Assembly: GCA_021813595.1 (NCBI GenBank)
Contig: JAKAKF010000186.1
Coordinates: forward strand, 1 to 5,460
Reading direction: 5' to 3'
Length of the DNA stretch: 5,460 bases
Origin: a bacterium
GTDB taxonomy: Bacteria > SZUA-79 > Acidulodesulfobacterales > Acidulodesulfobacteraceae
A program made the position numbers and the translations under genes. A model generated the notes under the pieces. The model saw nothing but the letters and a program-made list of their open reading frames with translations. It was not told the DNA's origin and ran no database searches. This document shows, in pieces, positions 1-5,460 of the stretch; position 1 is the first letter of the stretch; every line of letters starts with the position of its first letter.

Positions 1-843
1 AGTTTTGTTCCCGTGTAAAACTCCCGGAGCGCCTCCGGAAATCGAAGCGGCATGCATGCCGGTTTCAATGCCGCAACCTCCTGCCTCTACGCCGTACATA
101 TCGACTTGATAGTATTTAAAGAAAGGATAAAATAGGCCCAAAGCGTTACTGCCGCCGCCTACGCATGCTATTAAAATATCTGGCAATTTTTTAAGCTGCT
201 TCAGGACTTCTTTTCCTATTACTGATTGAAAATCCCTGACTATTAACGGATATGGGTGCGGACCCGCAACCGTCCCTATCATATAATAAGTAGTTTTTAT
301 ATTCGTAATCCAGTCCCTCAATGCCTCATTCATAGCGTCTTTTAGAGTCTGAGAGCCTGATTCCACCGGATTTACTTTTGCTCCGAGAAGCTCCATCCTA
401 AAGACGTTTTGTTTCTGTCTTTCTACGTCTTTTTTGCCCATAAATACTTCACACTCTAGGTCGAATAAAGCGCAGACGGTAGCCGTAGCCACTCCGTGCT
501 GTCCCGCTCCGGTTTCGGCTATAATCCGCTTTTTTCCCATCTTCACGGCAAGCAATGCCTGTCCTATAGTATTGTTTATTTTATGGGCTCCGGTGTGGTT
601 TAAGTCTTCGCGTTTAAGATATATATCCGACTTATAAACATCGGAAAGCCTTTTTGCGAAGTACAGAGGGCTTGGCCTGCCCACGTAATTTTTCAGATAA
701 TAATTAAATTCTTTTATAAATTCCTTATCGTTTTTTATCTTTTTATAAAATAGCTCCAGTTCTATAACGGCAGGCATTAATGTTTCCGAAATATATCTTC
801 CGCCGTATTCGCCGAAATGACCTTTTTTATCAGGCAGCTGCAT
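1..843 (-). CDS. trpB: Tryptophan synthase beta chain (TrpB1 type), partial: C-terminal part beyond left edge
   Basis: This PLP enzyme condenses indole with L-serine to make L-tryptophan, in a cytoplasmic complex with TrpA. The frame is open from the ATG at 843 to the left edge, giving 281 codons of a protein usually near 395-400 residues. Seen in the sequence: the N-terminal [11 protein letters not shown] segment (residues 8-18), GRPSPLYFA (55-63), and [11 protein letters not shown] (81-91), whose Lys88 should be the PLP Schiff-base lysine. Glu110, just before TGAGQHG (111-117), matches the catalytic glutamate. The PLP-phosphate loop GGGSN is at 229-233, and GVEAGG follows. The LNHTGAHK motif and short N-terminus mark the TrpB1 form that pairs with TrpA rather than TrpB2. 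The ATG at 843 is chosen because AGGAGA lies 7 bases upstream and family homology begins at once. The gene starts inside the end of trpF (14-base overlap). The residues around the monovalent-cation site and the C-terminal serine-contacting region lie outside the window. Confidence 0.97.
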   Translation of the reverse strand, partial: MQLPDKKGHFGEYGGRYISETLMPAVIELELFYKKIKNDKEFIKEFNYYLKNYVGRPSPLYFAKRLSDVYKSDIYLKREDLNHTGAHKINNTIGQALLAVKMGKKRIIAETGAGQHGVATATVCALFDLECEVFMGKKDVERQKQNVFRMELLGAKVNPVESGSQTLKDAMNEALRDWITNIKTTYYMIGTVAGPHPYPLIVRDFQSVIGKEVLKQLKKLPDILIACVGGGSNALGLFYPFFKYYQVDMYGVEAGGCGIETGMHAASISGGAPGVLHGNKT

Positions 844-1522
844 ATAAAGCTCTCCTAAAATTTTTAAAAAATAGCGCCATCTTGTCGTAATTCTTTTTTC
901 CGGGTAAATCTTCTATTTTTGAAGAAAGGTCTATTCCGTATGGCTTGATTGATTTAATTATAAGTTCTATATTATCATGACCTATTCCGCCCGCTATAAT
1001 TAAATCGCCGGCGTTTAAATTTTTCATTATATCCAGATTTATCTGTACGCCTGTTCCTCCGAACTCACCCTCTCCAACAAACGCATCTACTAAGACATTA
1101 ACGCCTGCTTCCCTGTATCGATAAATTATATCCAGGTCCGCCTCCTCTTTAACGTGTACCGCTTTTAAAATTATATTTTTATCTATACCCGATTCTTCTA
1201 TATAGTTTAACGATTCGTTTCCCGATAACTGAATTATGTCGATATCGACGTCTCTTGCTATTTTTTTAATTTTTTCCGGATTCTCGTTTACAAAAACTCC
1301 GGTAATTATAATATTTCTTTTAAAGGATAAGAAATTTTTAAGATTTTTCCCTGCAGTTTCTCTAAGTTCTTTTATAATTATTTTTGCGGTTTCGGCAGGT
1401 ATATACCTTTTTGATTTCTCGTAAAAAATAAAACCTATAGTATCCGCGCCTAGCTTTAAAGCATTATAGGCATCATCTATATTAGTTATACCGCATATTT
1501 TAATTTTAGGAATATAGGGCAT
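830..1522 (-). CDS. trpF: Phosphoribosylanthranilate isomerase
   Basis: TrpF is a cytoplasmic (beta/alpha)8-barrel enzyme that converts N-(5'-phosphoribosyl)anthranilate to CdRP by an Amadori rearrangement. From the ATG at 1522 it is 230 residues. Family marks: KICGIT on strand 1 (residues 7-12), with Cys10 as the expected general base; SKRYIP (37-42); GVFVN on strand 3 (75-79); VLVDAF (143-148), with Asp146 as the expected general acid; FGGTG (154-158); the phosphate-binding AGGI (177-180); and GIDLSSKIE (196-204). A TTG at 1525 sits directly before the ATG and could start the gene one residue earlier; ATG is preferred. No good Shine-Dalgarno is present: AAGG lies about 16 bases upstream. 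The gene begins 21 bases after trpC stops and ends 14 bases inside trpB. Two oddities: the usual QLHG motif reads QLSG (98-101 region), and about 14 extra residues lie near 56-70, between helix 2 and strand 3. The protein is accordingly longer than the usual 200-odd residues. Both catalytic residues are present, so I infer an active enzyme. Confidence 0.95.
   Translation of the reverse strand: MPYIPKIKICGITNIDDAYNALKLGADTIGFIFYEKSKRYIPAETAKIIIKELRETAGKNLKNFLSFKRNIIITGVFVNENPEKIKKIARDVDIDIIQLSGNESLNYIEESGIDKNIILKAVHVKEEADLDIIYRYREAGVNVLVDAFVGEGEFGGTGVQINLDIMKNLNAGDLIIAGGIGHDNIELIIKSIKPYGIDLSSKIEDLPGKKNYDKMALFFKNFRRALYAAA
851..856 (-). promoter_or_regulatory. Ribosome binding site of trpB
   Basis: On the minus strand AGGAGA ends 7 bases before the trpB ATG at 843, an ideal Shine-Dalgarno spacing. 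It lies within the last codons of trpF, so ribosomes finishing trpF pass over it. It is the only strong Shine-Dalgarno sequence visible at any gene junction in the window, and it decides the trpB start. Confidence 0.8.
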
Positions 1523-1543
1523 CAAAATTTTATATTTGCCTTA

Positions 1544-2368
1544 TTACACATAATTATTCATAGAATAAGGCGATAAAAAGTCTTTTAAAGTTTTTGAAAC
1601 ATCGCTTGAAGTAACAAGGGCTTCTCCTATAAGAAAAGAGTTTATGCCTCTTTTCATAAGCATTTCTATATCTCCTCTTCCGTTAATACCGCTTTCCGCC
1701 ACAATCAATCTTCCCGGAGGTATTTTTTCGGCTAAAGCGGCGGTTTTGAACAAATCGGTTTTAAAAGTCCTTAAGTCCCTGCTGTTTATACCGATAATTT
1801 CGGCATTATATTTATAGGCCGTCTCAAGTTCCTTTTCATCGGATATTTCGGTAAGAACGTCTAAAGAAAGTTCTGCGGCAAGAGACAGAAGGTTTTTATA
1901 TTGAACCTCCGACAATGCTTTGATAATTAAAAGAATCGCATCCGCCTCTATTATTTTGGATTCAAAAACCTGAATTTCGTCGATTATGAAATCTTTTCTT
2001 AAAACCGGAAGTTTTACCGATTTTCTTACTTTTGAAATATCTGCCGGACTGCCTATAAAAAATTTCTTATCTGTAAGAACGGAAATAGCGCTCGCCCCGC
2101 CTTTTTCATAAATAACAGCAAGTTCGTCTGGCTTATAATCTGACGATAGAAGACCCTTGGATGGGGAAGCTTTCTTGACTTCGGCAATTATACTGCAAAT
2201 TCTGTATGAAACCGCTTCGCCGTTAGATCTCGGTTTTAAGGCATTTTTTAAGCTTCTTAATCCGTTAAAAGCGGAAAATGCTCTATTTCTGTAATCCTCT
2301 TCATCGATAGACGCTTTGAATTTTTTTATTTCTTTTCTTTTTTCTTTTAAAATGTCGTCTAATATCAT
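1544..2368 (-). CDS. trpC: Indole-3-glycerol phosphate synthase
   Basis: TrpC closes the indole ring: it decarboxylates and cyclises CdRP to indole-3-glycerol phosphate in the cytoplasm. The protein has 274 residues, close to the family norm for a stand-alone enzyme. It opens with the N-terminal helix typical of the family (ILDDILKEKRKEI, residues 2-14). The active-site set is complete by comparison with the well-studied Sulfolobus enzyme: IAEVKKASPSKG (61-72) carries Glu63 and Lys65; LRKDF (123-127) carries Lys125, the expected general acid; Glu174 is in LTEISDE; Asn195 is in GINSRDL; and Glu225-Ser226 are in VAESGI. The phosphate-binding end FLIGEALV is at 245-252. The ATG at 2368 is the natural start, since homology begins at residue 2, but no Shine-Dalgarno is visible in the very AT-rich 16 bases after the trpD stop, so coupling to trpD translation is likely. 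It is not fused to TrpF, unlike the E. coli enzyme. Confidence 0.97.
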   Translation of the reverse strand: MILDDILKEKRKEIKKFKASIDEEDYRNRAFSAFNGLRSLKNALKPRSNGEAVSYRICSIIAEVKKASPSKGLLSSDYKPDELAVIYEKGGASAISVLTDKKFFIGSPADISKVRKSVKLPVLRKDFIIDEIQVFESKIIEADAILLIIKALSEVQYKNLLSLAAELSLDVLTEISDEKELETAYKYNAEIIGINSRDLRTFKTDLFKTAALAEKIPPGRLIVAESGINGRGDIEMLMKRGINSFLIGEALVTSSDVSKTLKDFLSPYSMNNYV

Positions 2369-2384
2369 ATTTATATTTTAATAC

Positions 2385-3419
2385 TTATTTATTGGATATT
2401 TCAATAAGGTTTCGTAAAGATTTTAAAGCATTGCCCGATTCAATCGAACTCCTTGCTTCATCAAAAGCAACGTATAAATTATCCGCTTTGCCAGAGGCTA
2501 AAATCGCAAACCCGGCGTTTAAAACTGCAAGGTCTGCCTTGGGACTTTTATTTCCGGTTATAATATCATATATAATTTTTGCATTTTCGGCAACCGATAA
2601 AGATTTAAATTCATTCTCGTGGTAAAAGCTGAATCCGTATTCTTCAGGATTGAATTCGAAACATTTACAGTTGCCCGCCTCATCTAATTCGTAAATATCC
2701 GTTAACGCCGAAAGGCTGATTTCGTCTATCCCATCCCTGCCGTGAACTATGAACGCTTTCCCTGAGTTCAATATCTTCAGCGCTTCGACTATTTTTTTAG
2801 ATAAATCGCCGGAATAGACTCCTATTATATGTTTTTTAACGCCTAACGGATTTGTTAAAGGACCCAGTATATTAAAAATAGTCTTAAATCCCAACTCTTT
2901 TCTTACCGGAGCGGCATATTTCATTGCGGTATGAAATTTGGGAGCGAATAAAAAACCTATATTTGCATACTCTATCGACCTGAGCACTCCTTCGGAATCT
3001 AGGTCTATATTTACGCCCAATTCTTTCAGTACGTCCGCACTTCCGGATTTTGAAGAAACTGCGTAATTTCCGTGTTTTGCTATTTTAACTCCGGCTCCTG
3101 CTGCGATTAAAGCGGAACAGGTGGAGATATTAAAGGTATTTTTACAATCGCCTCCGGTTCCGACGATATCCACCAACGCAGCTCTATATTCATCTTTAAT
3201 ATTTACGGCAACGGCATTTTCTCTCATAGCAAGAGCGGCGCCTGCAATCTCTTCAACTGTTTCGCCTTTAATTTTTAAAGACGTAAGTAGGGACGCTATT
3301 TGTCCGTTAGTAAGCTCCCCTTTTAAAATCGCATTAAAAATCCGATATGATTCGTCCGTTGTAAAATTGTTATTATTAACAACCCGGTCTAATAATTCTT
3401 TAATAAAACTTTCTTCCAT
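2385..3419 (-). CDS. trpD: Anthranilate phosphoribosyltransferase
   Basis: TrpD transfers the phosphoribosyl group from PRPP to anthranilate, the second step of the pathway, usually as a cytoplasmic homodimer. At 344 residues it is a normal-length, unfused enzyme. The small N-terminal helical domain (about residues 1-70) is followed by the PRPP-binding loop GTGGD (87-91) and NIST (97-100). Next come KHGN (115-118) with SSKSGSADVL (122-131), the anthranilate-site segment with Arg173 in APVRKELG, and GPLTNP (186-191). The metal-binding pair Asp232-Glu233 lies in DGIDEIS (229-235). The residue after KHGN is Tyr119, where many homologues have Arg; I believe this is tolerated variation. The ATG at 3419 lies 5 bases after the trpG stop, with no convincing Shine-Dalgarno, so translation is probably coupled to trpG. 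No amidotransferase domain is attached, in contrast to the E. coli TrpGD fusion. Confidence 0.97.
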   Translation of the reverse strand: MEESFIKELLDRVVNNNNFTTDESYRIFNAILKGELTNGQIASLLTSLKIKGETVEEIAGAALAMRENAVAVNIKDEYRAALVDIVGTGGDCKNTFNISTCSALIAAGAGVKIAKHGNYAVSSKSGSADVLKELGVNIDLDSEGVLRSIEYANIGFLFAPKFHTAMKYAAPVRKELGFKTIFNILGPLTNPLGVKKHIIGVYSGDLSKKIVEALKILNSGKAFIVHGRDGIDEISLSALTDIYELDEAGNCKCFEFNPEEYGFSFYHENEFKSLSVAENAKIIYDIITGNKSPKADLAVLNAGFAILASGKADNLYVAFDEARSSIESGNALKSLRNLIEISNK

Positions 3420-3424
3420 ATATT

Positions 3425-3991
3425 TTAAACCGACAAAAAATTATTAATTATTTGCTTTCCGTATGACGTAAGTACAGATTCGGGATGGAATTGCACGCCG
3501 TAAACTTTAGAGCCTTTCACCTCAATCCCCATAATTTCGTTGTCGTCCAAGCTTGTCGCCGTTACTTTTATGATTTCCGGCAGGTTTTTTTTATTAATAA
3601 TAAGGGAATGGTACCTCGTGGCTTCAAAAGGATCCGGTACGTCTTTATATATTAAAGACGAATCATGTTTTATGGATGAAACTTTTCCGTGCATAACATT
3701 TTTTGCGCGTATTATTTCGGCGCCGAATGCGTAGCCAATTGCCTGATGTCCAAGACAAACTCCCAGTATGGGAATTGTCGAATAAAAATTTTTAATGGCT
3801 TCAACGGTAATTCCCGCTTCTAACGGCGATTTTGGACCGGGAGAGATAACAATTTTTTCAGGATTCATTTTGATAATATCAGAAACGCCTAATGCATCGT
3901 TCCTGAATACAACTGTATCAAACCCCATTTCTCCGATATATTGAACGATGTTGTAAGTAAAAGAATCGTAATTATCTATAACTAAGACCAT
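3425..3991 (-). CDS. trpG: Anthranilate synthase component II, glutamine amidotransferase
   Basis: TrpG hydrolyses glutamine and channels ammonia to TrpE for anthranilate synthesis. It is a 188-residue class I (triad) amidotransferase of the usual stand-alone length. Seen: the start DNYDSFTYN (residues 6-14); the oxyanion-side PGP (51-53); the nucleophile Cys79 in GVCLGHQ (77-83); HGK (101-103); RYHSLI (126-131); and the triad His169 and Glu171 in QFHPES (167-172). The HGK and RYHSL segments place it in the TrpG/PabA group rather than with carbamoyl-phosphate or GMP synthase amidotransferases. From sequence alone TrpG and PabA cannot be told apart; its position 4 bases after trpE makes TrpG the main role. 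It may also serve a PabB for folate synthesis, as in some bacteria with one shared subunit, but nothing here tests that. The ATG at 3991 starts directly at the family's first strand. No strong Shine-Dalgarno is visible. Confidence 0.96.
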   Translation of the reverse strand: MVLVIDNYDSFTYNIVQYIGEMGFDTVVFRNDALGVSDIIKMNPEKIVISPGPKSPLEAGITVEAIKNFYSTIPILGVCLGHQAIGYAFGAEIIRAKNVMHGKVSSIKHDSSLIYKDVPDPFEATRYHSLIINKKNLPEIIKVTATSLDDNEIMGIEVKGSKVYGVQFHPESVLTSYGKQIINNFLSV

Positions 3992-3995
3992 AATT

Positions 3996-5460
3996 TTAGT
4001 TGAATCTTTCTATCATATTAAAAGCGGTTATAAGATGCCTTAATTTATTTTCGGTCTCGGCAAATTCATTTTCGGGCGTAGAATCATGGACTATTCCGCC
4101 GGCCGCCTGAATATAAGCCGCATTTTTTTTAAACAGCGCAGTCCTTATAGTTATGCAAAATTCCATTTTATTACACATGCCGTCTTCTAAAAAACCGAAA
4201 TAACCGATGCCCCCTGCATAAACTCCTCTTTTTGATTTCTCAAGTTCGTTTATTATTTCCATTGCCCTCACTTTAGGCGCACCGGTAACAGTACCGGCCG
4301 GATAAGAAGCCCTGACAAGATCGAATGCGTCGTCTCCTTCTTTAATTTCGGAAAGAACGCTTGTAACTATATGCTGTACATGTGAATATTTTTCTATATA
4401 CATAAGTTTATCTATCTTAACAGAGCCCCTTTTTGATACCCTTCCTATATCGTTTCTGCTTAAATCTACAAGCATGATGTGCTCCGCCCTTTCTTTCGGG
4501 TCGTCAAGCAGTTTGCAGGCAAGATATTCGTCTTCTACAGGATTTTCGCCTCTTTTAATAGTGCCGGCTATCGGCCTCGTTTCAATAATTCCGCCGGATA
4601 GTTTCACTAAATTCTCAGGGGAAGAGCCGGTAATTACGAAATCGTTAATTTTAAGATAAAACATGTAAGGAGAAGGATTAACAAGCCTAAGCGCCCTATA
4701 AAAAAGAAAAGGGTCCGGAGGATTAATAATTTTTTTTCTGCGGGAAATCTGTACCTGAAATATATCTCCACGTAGTATATATTCTTTTGCGGTTAAAACA
4801 TTTTGCTTAAATTCGTCAAAACCAGTCTCGTCAATAATTTCTATATCGGATTTTTTAAGTTTTTTAGCTTCTTTTAATAATACTGAGTCTCTTTTTTCTA
4901 TGATCTCTGTTATCTTATTTATTCTTTTAAGGGCCGAATCATACTCCTGTTTTAGTTTTACTTCACCTGAATTGTCCCTGAATATATAGGATACTACCTT
5001 AATAACCTGATTTAATCCGTCGTAAACTATAACATCTCTAGGAAGCATAAAAAAAAGATCATAAACATCGGTAACGTCTTTTTTAACAGGAGGCAATTTT
5101 TCAATAAGTCCGCTGACTTCATATCCTAAATAGCCGAATAGCCCGCCTATAAACTCTTCCGAAAGGTTTTCTTTGTAGATATTGAATTCGGAGAGAATTT
5201 TCTTTATATAAGCAAAAATATCTTCATTTAAATCTTTAAGGCTAATATTTTCCTTAAACTCAAACTTACAGCCCGTAAAATTATTAACGTCAATCTCATC
5301 TTTATAAAGACGGACAGTCAATAAAGGATTTAAACATATAAAAGAATATCTTCCCCATTTCCCTACGCCTTCTGTGCTTTCAAAAAAAAATGCGCACTTT
5401 TCTTGGTGGAAAGAAGAAAATATGGATATAGGCGTATCCATATCTCCGCTTATTTCATAA
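3996..5460 (-). CDS. trpE: Anthranilate synthase component I, partial: N-terminus beyond right edge
   Basis: TrpE makes anthranilate from chorismate using ammonia from TrpG and is normally the tryptophan-inhibited step. The frame stays open to the right edge. The first visible ATG (5441) is preceded in frame by codons for YEISGD, which continues into DTPIS and matches the conserved N-terminal region of the family, so the true start lies outside and perhaps 20-40 residues are missing. Numbered from that Met: FFFES (18-22), the counterpart of the LLES feedback segment; KWGRYSF (28-34); FGYLGYE (102-108); NPSPYMFYL (255-263), the other side of the tryptophan pocket; GSSPE (272-276); ETRPIAGTIKRG (287-298); HIMLVDLSRNDIGRV (321-335); HVQHIV (354-359), with the likely catalytic His357; PAGTVTGAPK (381-390); and AGGIGYFG (409-416). 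The C-terminal motif reads QAAGGIVHDS (445-454). The last two motif blocks and the adjacent trpG favour TrpE over PabB. It stops 4 bases before trpG. Confidence 0.96.
   Translation of the reverse strand, partial: YEISGDMDTPISIFSSFHQEKCAFFFESTEGVGKWGRYSFICLNPLLTVRLYKDEIDVNNFTGCKFEFKENISLKDLNEDIFAYIKKILSEFNIYKENLSEEFIGGLFGYLGYEVSGLIEKLPPVKKDVTDVYDLFFMLPRDVIVYDGLNQVIKVVSYIFRDNSGEVKLKQEYDSALKRINKITEIIEKRDSVLLKEAKKLKKSDIEIIDETGFDEFKQNVLTAKEYILRGDIFQVQISRRKKIINPPDPFLFYRALRLVNPSPYMFYLKINDFVITGSSPENLVKLSGGIIETRPIAGTIKRGENPVEDEYLACKLLDDPKERAEHIMLVDLSRNDIGRVSKRGSVKIDKLMYIEKYSHVQHIVTSVLSEIKEGDDAFDLVRASYPAGTVTGAPKVRAMEIINELEKSKRGVYAGGIGYFGFLEDGMCNKMEFCITIRTALFKKNAAYIQAAGGIVHDSTPENEFAETENKLRHLITAFNMIERFN

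Larger units (their letters stand above)
1..5460 (-). other. trpEGDCFB(A) operon, incomplete at both ends
   Basis: Six same-strand genes of one pathway lie with gaps of 4, 5, 16 and 21 bases and one 14-base overlap, which supports a single transcript. No hairpin followed by a T-run and no convincing promoter is visible at any junction. The gaps are too short to hold a terminator. trpA is inferred downstream of trpB, beyond the left edge. The operon promoter and any leader, attenuator or operator would lie upstream of trpE, beyond the right edge. Confidence 0.9.

Noticed and set aside
2369..2400. A -10-like AT-rich stretch before trpC, as a possible internal promoter
   Set aside because: The whole region is AT-rich, so TATAAA-like strings are expected by chance, and I see no paired -35 element at a suitable distance.
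3121..3447. A 108-codon plus-strand open frame opposite trpD
   Set aside because: It lies antisense to conserved TrpD coding sequence, resembles no family I know, and has no Shine-Dalgarno. It is a shadow of the real gene, as are the shorter plus-strand frames opposite trpB, trpF, trpG and trpE.
4108..4137. The TrpE C-terminal motif QAAGGIV differs from the common QAGAGIV
   Set aside because: Ala/Gly swaps occur in this motif across the family, and the surrounding residues are all conserved, so loss of function is not suggested.
5450..5458. A tiny ATG-AAA-TAA frame just upstream of the ATG at 5441, which could be read as a leader peptide
   Set aside because: It is only two codons, has no Trp codons, and lies inside the continuing trpE reading frame, so it is chance.
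1..5460. A search for a novel system, repeats, CRISPR, mobile elements or horizontally acquired cargo
   Set aside because: The whole window is taken up by six contiguous core tryptophan genes with uniform composition by eye and no unexplained intergenic space.

Overview
The window is one strand of a tryptophan biosynthesis operon, read entirely right to left (minus strand). In transcription order it holds trpE (5' end cut off by the right edge), trpG, trpD, trpC, trpF and trpB (3' end cut off by the left edge). All six are confident calls, supported by intact family motifs and catalytic residues. I see no frameshift, pseudogene, mobile element, CRISPR array, tRNA or rRNA. No stretch longer than about 21 bases lies outside a gene.

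Together the genes cover the chorismate-to-tryptophan pathway except trpA. TrpE and TrpG make anthranilate from chorismate and glutamine. TrpD attaches phosphoribosyl from PRPP, TrpF isomerises the product to CdRP, and TrpC closes the indole ring to give indole-3-glycerol phosphate. TrpB condenses indole with serine; it is of the TrpB1 type, which works with TrpA, so trpA is expected just beyond the left edge. Every enzyme is a separate, single-function protein: there is no TrpG-TrpD fusion and no TrpC-TrpF fusion.

Packing is very tight: 4 bases E-G, 5 bases G-D, 16 bases D-C, 21 bases C-F, and a 14-base F/B overlap. This fits one transcript with coupled translation. Only trpB has a clear Shine-Dalgarno sequence. 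Any operon promoter, operator, leader peptide or attenuator would lie beyond the right edge, so regulation cannot be judged here.

The DNA is AT-rich and the proteins are rich in Lys, Ile and Asn. The gene order E-G-D-C-F-B with unfused enzymes is a common bacterial layout and does not fix a taxon. My guess is an AT-rich, probably Gram-negative and perhaps deep-branching bacterium (for example a Desulfobacterota-like lineage), with low confidence. I found no undescribed system. The points most worth a second look are a divergent TrpF (a Ser replacing the usual His of the QLHG motif, and an insertion before strand 3) and the trpE start, where the first visible ATG is almost certainly internal.
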